Assembly: GCA_003558575.1 (NCBI GenBank)
Contig: PWPY01000032.1
Coordinates: forward strand, 1 to 6,573
Reading direction: 5' to 3'
DNA length: 6,573 nucleotides
From: Desulfonatronovibrio sp.
GTDB lineage: Bacteria > Desulfobacterota > Desulfovibrionia > Desulfovibrionales > Desulfonatronovibrionaceae
Made by a program: the position numbers and the translations under genes. The first letter of the stretch is position 1. Every line of letters begins with the position of its first letter. The notes beneath the pieces are model-generated. The model was not told where the DNA came from. It saw only the letters and a list, made by a program, of their open reading frames with translations, and made no database searches. Below are positions 1 through 6,539 of this stretch, in pieces.

Positions 1-304
1 AGCCATTAATGAAAACACGGGCAGCCTTCTTGTCAGTTATGACCATAACACAATTCCCATGCAGGACATGTTTCATACCATTATGGAAGCTGTTCCACAC
101 CTTGCTGAGGATAAAAAGGCACAACAAAAGCCATCTCTATGGAACAGACAGAAAATTGCCAAAAGAGGCATGCTTGTCAGTTTAAGCATTGCCCTGACCA
201 TGGCCGCCCTGGATGAAGACGATCTGCATGTCCTTGCCGGACTGGGTTTTTTGGGTTTTCTAAGTCTGCACCTTAATATCCACAAGAAAAGGATTTTCAA
301 GTAA
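1..304 (+). CDS. HMA_2-like small membrane protein, C-terminal part (5' end outside window)
   Basis: The frame is open from base 2 with no start that fits the family, so the gene begins upstream; 100 residues are visible before the TAA at 302-304. Near the start is NENTGSLLVSYD, which matches the last strand of the ferredoxin-like heavy-metal-associated fold in HMA_2 proteins (typically N-x-x-TGS-hhV-x-YD). A charged linker follows, then two hydrophobic segments at about visible residues 56-69 (after KRGM) and 77-93, split by a short acidic turn (DEDD). This layout of an HMA-like domain plus a C-terminal membrane hairpin is what I know of the family. Its function is not established; a metal role is only suggested by the fold. 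The next gene starts three bases after the stop, so the two are likely cotranscribed. An internal ATG at 59 would cut the domain in half and is not the start. Confidence 0.65.
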   Translation, partial: AINENTGSLLVSYDHNTIPMQDMFHTIMEAVPHLAEDKKAQQKPSLWNRQKIAKRGMLVSLSIALTMAALDEDDLHVLAGLGFLGFLSLHLNIHKKRIFK

Positions 305-307
305 GAC

Positions 308-610
308 ATGCCTGTCTCCAGCATCTGTGTGTCTACTGAGCTCTCCACGGAAACCGCCCTCAAAAGAATTGATTATCTGGCAAGGGACCTTCTCAAAGAA
401 TATGGAGAGCATGTCCTTAAGCTGGAGTCCAATGTTTCTACCGGGGATTACGGGGTGGAACTGAGTCTCAATGGGTACCTGCTCAAAGGACAGTTAAGAA
501 TTAAACCAGGTAATGTTACACTCACAGTTGAGTATCCCTGGTCTCTTCTTCCATATAAAAATAATGTTCAGCAGCAACTGACCAGTATTTTCAAATCCCT
601 TTTGAGCTGA
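308..610 (+). CDS. PHA-system (PHA_gran_rgn)-like small protein
   Basis: This is a 100-residue soluble protein with no signal peptide or membrane segment. An N-terminal helix (about residues 13-33, ending LLKEYG) is followed by alternating strands with two turns around GDYG and GYLLKG. Then comes VTLTVEYPWSLLPYK and a C-terminal amphipathic helix (NNVQQQLTSIFKSLL). The plan of helix with a terminal YG, small beta sheet, hydrophobic P-x-x-LLP-x-K turn and C-terminal helix resembles the polyhydroxyalkanoic acid system family (PF09650 type), whose members are about 90-100 residues. No PHA synthase or phasin is visible, so a storage-granule role is not supported by context. The ATG lies three bases after the upstream stop; the nearest Shine-Dalgarno-like bases (AGGA near 290, or AAGTAAG just before) are weak, so translation may be coupled to the upstream gene. 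The family call rests on pattern similarity only. Confidence 0.6.
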   Translation: MPVSSICVSTELSTETALKRIDYLARDLLKEYGEHVLKLESNVSTGDYGVELSLNGYLLKGQLRIKPGNVTLTVEYPWSLLPYKNNVQQQLTSIFKSLLS

Positions 611-872
611 ATTTCCTTGCAAAGGCATTTATCAGACTGTTAAAATAATAAGCTTTTGCTCCTTATCTGTATTGCTACGCAATTCCCAACAAGAGAGCCG
701 TCAATCGTTTACCTCTGCATGGAAGAAATAAGCTTCTCGCATAAATTCTCATGCTCCTCCTTACTTGCGGTTTCTTGCGCCTCCCCTGGCAAACTACCCA
801 ATAAAATATAGCCAACAGAACCATCACCTTACGCATCTGCTCACCCCATTTTTCCAAAAATCAATATTTTTA
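611..872. other. Intergenic stretch without a supported gene
   Basis: No coding region can be supported here. A short stem CCTT-GCA-AAGG at 615-625 follows the stop of the upstream gene, but the stem is only 4 bp and no T-run follows, so it is a poor terminator. On the minus strand an open frame of 60 codons runs 857-675 from a TTG (or 53 codons from an ATG at 834-836, with GGGGTGAG upstream). It has a hydrophobic start (VMVLLAIFYWVV) and a very basic remainder. I do not recognise it, and it could be chance or the remnant of a mobile or repeated element. The words AATAAGCTT at 648-656 and 727-735 recur but are too short to mean much. Confidence 0.4.
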
Positions 873-920
873 TTGACAAGACTTCTTCTTTCAGATATTG
901 ATACTGAAAATCAATTACAT
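873..920 (+). promoter_or_regulatory. Candidate promoter with overlapping Fur-type operator
   Basis: TTGACA at 873-878 is a perfect -35 hexamer; 17 bases on, TATTGA at 896-901 is a weak -10. Overlapping the -10 and the presumed start of transcription, GATATTGATACTGAAAATC (894-912) matches the classical E. coli Fur consensus at 14 of 19 positions. CTGAAAATCAATTACAT (904-920) matches the deltaproteobacterial Fur pattern as I remember it, WTGAAAATNATTTTCAW, at 13 of 16 defined positions. An inverted repeat ATTGA (897-901) / TCAAT (911-915) sits within it. This arrangement would let iron-loaded Fur repress the two small genes that follow at 935 and 1122. The matches are counted from the sequence; the regulator itself is not in the window. 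Another AT-rich palindrome-binding repressor is possible. Confidence 0.5.
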
Positions 921-934
921 AAAGGAGAAGAACG
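921..934 (+). promoter_or_regulatory. Strong ribosome binding site of the 58-residue small gene
   Basis: AAAGGAG at 921-927 is followed seven bases later by ATG at 935. This is near-ideal complementarity and spacing, and it is the main reason to accept the short reading frame that follows as a gene. Confidence 0.7.
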
Positions 935-1111
935 ATGGTTATGAAAGTCAGTCTTGGAGGATTAAACCACAAAGGCAGCCAGAGACTCAAAAATGAGCTT
1001 GAAAGAAAAACAAACTCCAAAACAGAAACTATGGAAGAATACGCAGAACTCATCCGTCTCGTAAGGCAGAGTTTTGGCAGGAAATATCAAAAACCTTCAA
1101 ACACAACATAG
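935..1111 (+). CDS. Small basic protein, unknown function (58 aa)
   Basis: This short gene encodes 58 residues, starting MVMKVSLGGLNHKG and ending SFGRKYQKPSNTT before TAG at 1109-1111. It has a strong Shine-Dalgarno (AAAGGAG, seven-base spacing) and a promoter and Fur-like site directly upstream. The stop is 10 bases before the ATG of the DUF2325 gene. The middle (about residues 15-48: QRLKNELERK, then MEEYAELIRLVRQSFG) is charged and looks mostly helical. There are no cysteines, membrane segments or signal peptide, and the net charge is positive. I do not recognise the family. Its position makes it the first gene of a two-gene operon, so it probably works with, or is coregulated with, the DUF2325 protein. 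From memory, D. vulgaris has a Fur-regulated pair of small hypothetical genes (genY-genZ); orthology to this pair is untested. Confidence 0.72.
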   Translation: MVMKVSLGGLNHKGSQRLKNELERKTNSKTETMEEYAELIRLVRQSFGRKYQKPSNTT

Positions 1112-1121
1112 GGAGGAGATC

Positions 1122-1418
1122 ATGACAGCAGCAATCATTGGCGGGATGGACAGACTTCAGCCCCATTACCAGAAAGCAGCTAAAAAAGCCGGTTATAAGC
1201 TCAAAATGTTTACTGGAACTGAAAATACCATCAACGAACGAATTGGAAATATTGATCTTTTGATAATATTCACCGGAAAAGTATCCCACTGCGCCAGAAA
1301 AACCGCCATGAATGCAGCCAGGGCAGAAAATATTCCTGTTAAGATGTGTCACTCATGCGGAGTCTCAACTCTGAGAGAATGTCTTACCAATCCTCATTGC
1401 CCCTTAAACAGCAAGTAA
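1122..1418 (+). CDS. DUF2325 domain-containing protein
   Basis: This 98-residue protein has the DUF2325 plan. It begins with a strand and glycine turn (TAAIIGGMDRLQPHYQ), continues with a helix, then IDLLIIFTGKVSHCARKTAMNAA, IPVKMCHSCGVSTLRECL and a short tail. The family looks like a small Rossmann-type alpha/beta domain, and no biochemical activity is established that I know of. The start at 1122 is chosen because GGGAGGAG (1111-1118) lies just before it and because the family begins at this IIGGMDRLxPHY motif; an in-frame ATG at 1074 would overlap the upstream gene. Cysteines lie at 57, 76, 79, 87 and 93, the last four as CxxC-x7-C-x5-C, with histidines at 56, 77 and 92. This could bind iron-sulfur or zinc, which is inference. 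It is the second gene of the Fur-site operon, 10 bases after the first. Confidence 0.85.
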   Translation: MTAAIIGGMDRLQPHYQKAAKKAGYKLKMFTGTENTINERIGNIDLLIIFTGKVSHCARKTAMNAARAENIPVKMCHSCGVSTLRECLTNPHCPLNSK

Positions 1419-1448
1419 GGTATAATATAAGAATTATGGTTCTTTTAC

Positions 1449-1472
1449 CGGGCAAGCGGCTACAGCCCGCTT
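1449..1472. terminator. Hairpin between convergent genes, possible weak terminator
   Basis: AAGCGG (1454-1459) pairs perfectly with CCGCTT (1467-1472) around a 7-base loop; an alternative stem pairs CGGGC (1449-1453) with GCCCG (1465-1469). On the plus strand only TTTAG overlaps and follows the stem, and there is no good T-run on either strand. It lies in the 120 bases between the convergent DUF2325 and patatin-like genes, where a terminator is expected. The rest of that gap shows only an AT-rich ATAAT/ATTAT pair at 1422-1437. Confidence 0.3.
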
Positions 1473-1538
1473 TAGTGTGCAGCAGTGTAATTTAGTGGAC
1501 AAAATCATTCTTCACCGGACTGTGGGTACAGGTCAGTA

Positions 1539-2513
1539 CTATGACTCATAGATCAACTCTTTCAACTTGTTTTTAAGGTCTTGAGCAGCAGGAGCTGCCT
1601 GCTCAAAGATAAGCTCTGACCTGTTGAAATGCAGAAGCCTTATTCCGGCGACATCAGGTTTGATATAAATATCAGGCATTATATACTTCATCTTCTGGGA
1701 TGTGATGGCCTGTTGCATAATCTCAAATGTATTGAAAAGGGAATCAGTAAAGTCAGGGTCTTTTCCCTGTTCCTTAGAAGCAACCCCTGATACATCTATG
1801 GCCACCAGTATGTCGCAATCTTTTTTAATAAGATCATACGGAAGGGGATTGACCGTACCTCCATCAACCAGCAGTCTCTCATCGATGGTCACTGGTGCAA
1901 AAAGACCTGGCACAGCCATGCTGGCCTTTACAGCCGGCATTATCTTTCCTGACTCAAGAATAACCTCTTCTCTCTTCCAGTAGTCAGCAGCAACTACTTT
2001 TAAGGGAATTGACAATTCCTCAAAATCTGCTTGTTTAATGTTGTGCTTGAGAAAATTAAGAAACCCCTGACTGTCAACAAGTCCTCCCTCATCAATATCC
2101 AACCGGAGCATGTCTGCAATTTTCAGCCCTGAATCTCCTGATATTAATGTCTTGAAGACATCCATGCCTGAGCCTGAAAACTCATTGACTATATTTCTGA
2201 TCTCCTTTCCTGAAAGTCCTGAACAATAGAGGGCGCCAATGATAGCCCCTATGCTTGACCCGGCAATTATGGACGGCTTAAGGCCAAGCTCATCAAATAC
2301 CTCAAGCATTGGGATATGGGATAGACCGGTTGCTCCACCCGAACCAAGGGCCAGACCAATACGGGGATAATCTTCTTGATTCCCTGAGGCCTTGCCAGCA
2401 TTCATCAGTCCGGTCGTGCACAAAATACCGGCAGTAATCAGAGTTGATGACAGGAAATTTCTGCGGGAAATATTGCTTTTTGTCTGATATTTATGGGCCA
2501 CTTTCCTGCTCAA
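1539..2513 (-). CDS. Patatin-like phospholipase family protein with Tat-type signal
   Basis: This 324-residue serine acyl-hydrolase of the bacterial patatin/RssA group is predicted to release fatty acids from phospholipids or other acyl esters. The oxyanion-hole glycine motif is GSGGATG (57-63), where the usual GGGGARG arginine is threonine. The nucleophile elbow is GSSIG (85-89, Ser87) and the dyad aspartate is in DGG (217-219, Asp217), so the catalytic pair is intact. The N-terminus has a twin-arginine motif SRRNFL (16-21) and a hydrophobic stretch to about residue 37, suggesting folded export across the inner membrane; no canonical lipobox is seen. The assigned start is a TTG whose last bases overlap the comM stop (TTGA), implying translational coupling. 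A GTG at codon 5 (2499-2501), with AGGA close upstream, is an alternative that also keeps the signal. It is the last gene of the lepA-lepB-comM block. Substrate unknown. Confidence 0.88.
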   Translation of the reverse strand: MSRKVAHKYQTKSNISRRNFLSSTLITAGILCTTGLMNAGKASGNQEDYPRIGLALGSGGATGLSHIPMLEVFDELGLKPSIIAGSSIGAIIGALYCSGLSGKEIRNIVNEFSGSGMDVFKTLISGDSGLKIADMLRLDIDEGGLVDSQGFLNFLKHNIKQADFEELSIPLKVVAADYWKREEVILESGKIMPAVKASMAVPGLFAPVTIDERLLVDGGTVNPLPYDLIKKDCDILVAIDVSGVASKEQGKDPDFTDSLFNTFEIMQQAITSQKMKYIMPDIYIKPDVAGIRLLHFNRSELIFEQAAPAAQDLKNKLKELIYES

Positions 2514-4051
2514 AAGCCCAGTTGATCCTGACGGTCAAGGCTTCGATAATTAATGGCCTCGGATAGATGATGAGTCTGCACATTTTCTTCGCCTTCAAGA
2601 TCAGCGATTGTTCTTGCAAGACGCAGGATACGGACATGTGCTCTGGCAGAAAGGCCCAGACTGGTAACGGCATTCTCAAGAAAATCGTGCTCAGCATGAC
2701 CAAGGGAGCAGAAGTCATTGAGCCATTTTCCGGATAATTGACTGTTGGTAAAAAAGGGCAGGTTTTTATAGCGGACTTCCTGAATTTTTCTGGCTCTTGC
2801 AATATTTTCACTCATTGTCTCGGAGTCAATACTGCTTCTGGATTCTTTCAAATCTTTATACGGAACAGCAGGAATTTCTATATGCAGATCAATACGGTCC
2901 AGCAAAGGGCCTGAGAGCTTGGAACGATAGCGCTGAACCTGGACAGGGGTGCAGACACATACATGCTGATCATCTGTGAGATACCCGCACGGACATGGAT
3001 TCATGGCCGCCACCAGCATAAAGCTGGCTGGATACTTCAGAGACATGACAGCCCTTGAAATGGTTACCTCTCCATCTTCAAGAGGTTGTCTCAAAACCTC
3101 GAGTACATGCTTCTTGAATTCCGGAAGTTCATCAAGAAAAAGCACTCCCCGATGGGCAAGGGAAACTTCTCCGGGCTTGGGATAATGGCCTCCGCCAATA
3201 AGGCCTGCATCTGAAATTGTATGGTGGGGACTACGAAAATTTCTTTGAACAATCATTGCCTGTCCAGGATCAAGATGTCCTGAAACACTGTAAACCTTGG
3301 TTACTTCTAAGGCCTCTTCAAAGCTAAGAGGCGGGAGGATTGTGGGAATCCTCTGGGCAAGCATGGTTTTCCCGCTGCCTGGCGGACCTATCAGCAGTAG
3401 ATTGTGGCCACCTGCTGCGGCAATTTCAATGGCCCTTTTGCCGTGGTCCTGTCCCTTGACCTCTGAGAAATCAATGAAAAAATTTCTTCCCTGCTGCCAC
3501 AATTCATCCATATCAAACGTGGCTGGCTCTATAATTTCTCCACCCAGAAGAAATTCAACTGCCTGGCCCAGTGACTTGATTCCGTAAACAGAAACCTCTT
3601 TGACCACAGCAGCTTCTTTGGCGTTATCATGGGGAATCATAACCTTGTCAGCCTGATCTTCCCTGGCTTTCAAGGCTAAGGGTAAAGCCCCGTTTATGGG
3701 TTTAAGCTCACCAGTAAGAGATAGTTCCCCGGCCATAAAGATATTATTTATTTTTTCAGGAGGAATAACCCCGGAAGCGCATAAAAGTCCCAAGGCCAAT
3801 GGCAGATCATAGCTGGAACCTTCTTTGCGGACATCAGCTGGAGCCAGATTAATGGTAATTCTGGCCGGAGGAAGCTTGAACCCACTGTTTTTAAGAGCGG
3901 AAAAAACCCTCTCTTTACTTTCCTTAACAGCGCCTTCTGCCAGTCCGACCATGGTAAAGGCTGGAAGCCCACTTCTGGAATAGTCAACCTCAAGTTCAAT
4001 TCTGAAGGCATCAATTCCCAATAGTGCCGCTGTTGTAACCTTAGCTATCAT
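2510..4051 (-). CDS. comM: ComM/YifB family Mg-chelatase-like AAA+ ATPase
   Basis: At 513 residues this is close to the roughly 506 usual for the family. The N-terminal Lon-like/ChlI domain (about 5-170) has GLPAFTMVGL and ITINLAPADVRKEGSSYDLPLALGLL. The central Mg-chelatase-type AAA+ module has Walker A GPPGSGKT (222-229), Walker B GVLFLDELPEF (302-312), NPCPCG (351-356) and CVC (365-367) cysteines, and SGPLLDRIDLHIE (380-392). The C-terminal domain has the sensor-2-like SARAHVRILRLARTIADL (468-485). In naturally transformable bacteria ComM is a hexameric helicase that promotes branch migration during DNA integration; the gene is also widespread in species not known to be competent. The start is ATG at 4051 because it matches the family's M-x-AKV-AALLGIDA opening, has AAGG just before it and lies 14 bases after the lepB stop. 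A frame extension to 4096 would overlap lepB and add 15 unrelated residues. The stop overlaps the next start. Confidence 0.95.
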   Translation of the reverse strand: MIAKVTTAALLGIDAFRIELEVDYSRSGLPAFTMVGLAEGAVKESKERVFSALKNSGFKLPPARITINLAPADVRKEGSSYDLPLALGLLCASGVIPPEKINNIFMAGELSLTGELKPINGALPLALKAREDQADKVMIPHDNAKEAAVVKEVSVYGIKSLGQAVEFLLGGEIIEPATFDMDELWQQGRNFFIDFSEVKGQDHGKRAIEIAAAGGHNLLLIGPPGSGKTMLAQRIPTILPPLSFEEALEVTKVYSVSGHLDPGQAMIVQRNFRSPHHTISDAGLIGGGHYPKPGEVSLAHRGVLFLDELPEFKKHVLEVLRQPLEDGEVTISRAVMSLKYPASFMLVAAMNPCPCGYLTDDQHVCVCTPVQVQRYRSKLSGPLLDRIDLHIEIPAVPYKDLKESRSSIDSETMSENIARARKIQEVRYKNLPFFTNSQLSGKWLNDFCSLGHAEHDFLENAVTSLGLSARAHVRILRLARTIADLEGEENVQTHHLSEAINYRSLDRQDQLGF

Positions 4052-4065
4052 AACCTTGGATGTTG

Positions 4066-4665
4066 TTAATGTACCCTGTTGCCAAACCTGGACCATCTGA
4101 TATTTGAGAATCCTTCCCAGGACCAGTAAATTATCCAGGCCTTACCCAGGATCTTTTCTCGCTCTACAATGCCCCAGAACCTTGAATCATATGACTCGTC
4201 TCTATTGTCTCCCAGAACAAAATAATTGTTTTCAGGCACTGTATAAGGTCCAAAATCATCTCGTCTGTCCACTATCCGGTCATCAGTGTTCTGGATATAC
4301 TCTTCGTGCACCTGCTCACCATTGCGGTAAAACTGTTTGTCCCGCATTTCAATTACATCTCCAGGTACTCCCACCACTCTTTTGATAAAATCCTTGGACG
4401 GGTCCTCTGGAAATTCAAAAACAATAATATCCTGAAATTCAGGCCCGTCAAACCTGAATATAAACCTGTCCATAAAAGGCATGTGAATCCCGTATTTAAA
4501 CTTGTTTACCAGAAGATGATCACCTATCTGCAGGGTCTGAAGCATTGAGCCAGAAGGTATCTTAAAAGCCTGCACAACAAACGTGCGAATAAACAACGCA
4601 AGGACCAAGGCAATTATCAGAGCCTCAGCATATTCTTTAAGCATAGTCTGCCATCTGGGATTCAT
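4066..4665 (-). CDS. lepB: Signal peptidase I
   Basis: This membrane-anchored serine protease cleaves signal peptides from Sec- and Tat-exported proteins on the outer face of the inner membrane. The 199 residues hold one N-terminal membrane segment (about 12-30), shorter than the two-segment E. coli enzyme and typical of many bacteria. Catalytic Ser40 is in IPSGSMLQTL; the family usually has Pro where Gln43 stands (SGSMxPTL). The general-base Lys95 is in KRVVGVPGD (95-103), and box E is GDNRDESYDSRFWG (152-165). All catalytic boxes are present, so it should be active. The start ATG has AAAAGGATGG about ten bases upstream. It lies 34 bases downstream of lepA, the conserved lepA-lepB order, and 14 bases before comM. 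The patatin-like protein two genes on carries an export signal and could be among its substrates, which is inference. Confidence 0.96.
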   Translation of the reverse strand: MNPRWQTMLKEYAEALIIALVLALFIRTFVVQAFKIPSGSMLQTLQIGDHLLVNKFKYGIHMPFMDRFIFRFDGPEFQDIIVFEFPEDPSKDFIKRVVGVPGDVIEMRDKQFYRNGEQVHEEYIQNTDDRIVDRRDDFGPYTVPENNYFVLGDNRDESYDSRFWGIVEREKILGKAWIIYWSWEGFSNIRWSRFGNRVH

Positions 4666-4699
4666 TATTTATTCCATCCTTTTATCTTATTTCAAGGTT

Positions 4700-6502
4700 T
4701 TATTCATCTGTCTGCAGGGCTGCAAGAAACGCTTCCTGCGGTATCTCTACACTGCCCATTCTTTTCATACGCCTTTTGCCTTCTTTCTGTTTTTCAAGGA
4801 GTTTCCTTTTCCTGGTTATGTCTCCACCGTAGCATTTGGCAGTTACATTCTTGCGCAAAGGAGCTGTTCTTTCCTTGGCTACAATCTTATTGCCTATGGT
4901 TGCCTGGATAATAACTTCAAAAAGCTGCCTGGGAATGGCCCGCTTGAGCTTTAAGGCCAGAGACCTGCCCTTATGATAGGCTTTTTCCCGGTGCACAATT
5001 ACAGCCATGGCATCAACCGGCTCGGTATTAATCAGAATATCCAGCTTTACCAGGTCAGACTGACGGTAATCAATAACCTCATAATCTAAAGATGCAAATC
5101 CGCGGGTAACTGATTTGAGCCGGTCAAAAAAATCAAAAACTATCTCTGCAAAGGGAAGCTCATAAGTGATGATCACCCTTGAGGATGAGAGATAATGCAT
5201 GTTCTTCTGTATCCCGCGCTTTTCCTCGCAAAGCCCAAGTACATTGCCAACATATTCATTGGGAACATGAATTTCCATTTTTACAAATGGTTCTTTTACA
5301 CAGGATATTTCCTGAACCGGGGGCAGCTTGGAGGGATTGTCTATCTCAAATTCAACTCCCTCAGTATTAACAACCTTATATATAACGGAAGGAGCAGTTG
5401 CAATGAGGTTAACCTGAAATTCCCTTTCCAGGCGTTCCTGGATAACATCCATATGCAGAAGGCCTAAGAATCCGCACCTGAATCCAAATCCCAGGGCCTG
5501 GGATGTTTCAGGCTCAAAATCTAAAGCTGCATCGTTTAACTGCAACTTTTCCAGAGCATTTTTCAGCCCTTCATAATCCGCAGATTCTACTGGATATAAT
5601 CCGCAAAAAACCATGGGTTTGATCTTTTTGAATCCCGGGAAAGGTAAAGTTGTAGGATTGCCTGCCGAGGTTATGGTATCACCAACCCTGGCTTCTTTCA
5701 GGTCTTTTACACCAGCGCATAAAAAACCCACTTCACCTGGGCCAAGGACATCAATTTCCTGGGGTTCAGGCGAAAATACACCCAGCTTGGCAATCTCAAA
5801 TGTTTTCTTGTTGGAAAACATCATAATTTCCTGATCTCGTTTTATCTGTCCATCTAAGACCCGAAACAGAACCACCACCCCGAGGTAGGAATCATACCAG
5901 GAATCAAAGATTAAGGCCTTAAGGGGATTCTCTTTTGCCCCTTTTGGTGCTGGAATATCCCTGACTATCCTTTCCAGTATATCAGGAACTCCCTGTCCGG
6001 TTTTGGCGCTTACCTGCACAACGTCGGTGCAGTCCAAACCAATAATTTCTTCTATTTCCTGGGCAATGCGCAAAGGTTCACTGCTTGGAAGATCAATTTT
6101 ATTTAAAACCGGGATAACTTCCAGGTCATGGTCTAAGGCCATGTATACATTGGCAAGGGTCTGGGCTTCAACACCCTGTGTAGCATCCACGACAAGAAGG
6201 GCCCCGTCACATGCTGCCAGACTTCTCGACACTTCATAAGAGAAATCCACATGTCCTGGAGTGTCAATAAGATTAAGGACATAATCCTGTCCATCCTTTC
6301 CTTTGTAGGGGATGCGGACAGACTGGGCCTTAATTGTAATGCCGCGCTCACGCTCCAGCTCTAACCTGTCAAGGTACTGGTCTTTTTTGTCTCTATCTCC
6401 CAGAAGCCCGGTAATCTCGAGAATCCTGTCTGCCAGAGTGGATTTACCGTGGTCAATATGGGCGATAATGCTGAAATTACGAATATTTTTCTGATTAGTC
6501 AT
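4700..6502 (-). CDS. lepA: Elongation factor 4 (LepA), ribosome-associated translational GTPase
   Basis: At 600 residues this is full length (family about 599). The G domain has AHIDHGKS (14-21, P-loop), RERGITIKA (51-59, switch I), DTPGH (80-84, switch II), NKID (134-137) and SAK (165-167), including the family's catalytic-loop histidine in DTPGH. An EF-Tu-like domain 2 (about 190-280), EF-G-like domains III and V (about 295-370 and 400-485) and the LepA-specific C-terminal domain follow. That last domain ends in the basic [17 protein letters not shown] stretch that reaches the tRNA site. LepA acts on the ribosome; back-translocation and a role in initiation or 30S assembly have both been proposed. 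The ATG at 6500-6502 fits the conserved opening ([19 protein letters not shown]). No clear Shine-Dalgarno precedes it, only an A/T-rich leader. It is the first gene visible in the minus-strand block. Confidence 0.98.
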   Translation of the reverse strand: MTNQKNIRNFSIIAHIDHGKSTLADRILEITGLLGDRDKKDQYLDRLELERERGITIKAQSVRIPYKGKDGQDYVLNLIDTPGHVDFSYEVSRSLAACDGALLVVDATQGVEAQTLANVYMALDHDLEVIPVLNKIDLPSSEPLRIAQEIEEIIGLDCTDVVQVSAKTGQGVPDILERIVRDIPAPKGAKENPLKALIFDSWYDSYLGVVVLFRVLDGQIKRDQEIMMFSNKKTFEIAKLGVFSPEPQEIDVLGPGEVGFLCAGVKDLKEARVGDTITSAGNPTTLPFPGFKKIKPMVFCGLYPVESADYEGLKNALEKLQLNDAALDFEPETSQALGFGFRCGFLGLLHMDVIQERLEREFQVNLIATAPSVIYKVVNTEGVEFEIDNPSKLPPVQEISCVKEPFVKMEIHVPNEYVGNVLGLCEEKRGIQKNMHYLSSSRVIITYELPFAEIVFDFFDRLKSVTRGFASLDYEVIDYRQSDLVKLDILINTEPVDAMAVIVHREKAYHKGRSLALKLKRAIPRQLFEVIIQATIGNKIVAKERTAPLRKNVTAKCYGGDITRKRKLLEKQKEGKRRMKRMGSVEIPQEAFLAALQTDE

Positions 6503-6525
6503 TAAAATAAGCTGTAAGATGTCTT

Positions 6526-6539
6526 GGGTTTAACAACCC
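6526..6539. repeat. Short inverted repeat in the lepA leader
   Basis: GGGTT (6526-6530) and AACCC (6535-6539) are perfect arms around a 4-base loop, 24 bases upstream of the lepA start. Next to it, towards the window edge, GCTGC-GTC-GCTGC (6558-6570) is a direct repeat. It could be a small operator or leader hairpin, or the edge of a dispersed intergenic repeat. No convincing promoter hexamers for lepA are visible in the 71 bases available, so the promoter may lie outside the window. Confidence 0.3.

Noticed and set aside
73..363. Minus-strand frame opposite the HMA_2-like gene
   Set aside because: It is the antisense of two better-supported plus-strand genes and its protein has no recognisable pattern.
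841..1053. Minus-strand hydrophobic frame of 70 codons
   Set aside because: It is antisense to the promoter region and the 58-residue gene, which has the better translation signals; the hydrophobicity comes from reading lysine- and glutamate-rich codons backwards.
1074..1121. Upstream in-frame ATG extending the DUF2325 protein by 16 residues
   Set aside because: It overlaps the end of the 58-residue gene, has no ribosome binding site, and adds residues outside the family; GGGAGGAG directly precedes the ATG at 1122.
1050..1352. Minus-strand cysteine-containing frame opposite the DUF2325 gene
   Set aside because: It lies opposite a family-matched gene with a strong ribosome binding site; its composition is explained as a shadow.
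1422..1427. TATAAT-like promoter element after the DUF2325 gene
   Set aside because: No -35 hexamer at a proper distance and no plus-strand gene follows.
4052..4096. 15-codon N-terminal extension of ComM
   Set aside because: It overlaps the end of lepB, and the family starts at the M-x-AKV motif encoded from 4051.
4583..4954. Plus-strand 123-codon frame across lepB/lepA junction
   Set aside because: It is antisense to two highly conserved genes and shows no domain or ribosome binding site.
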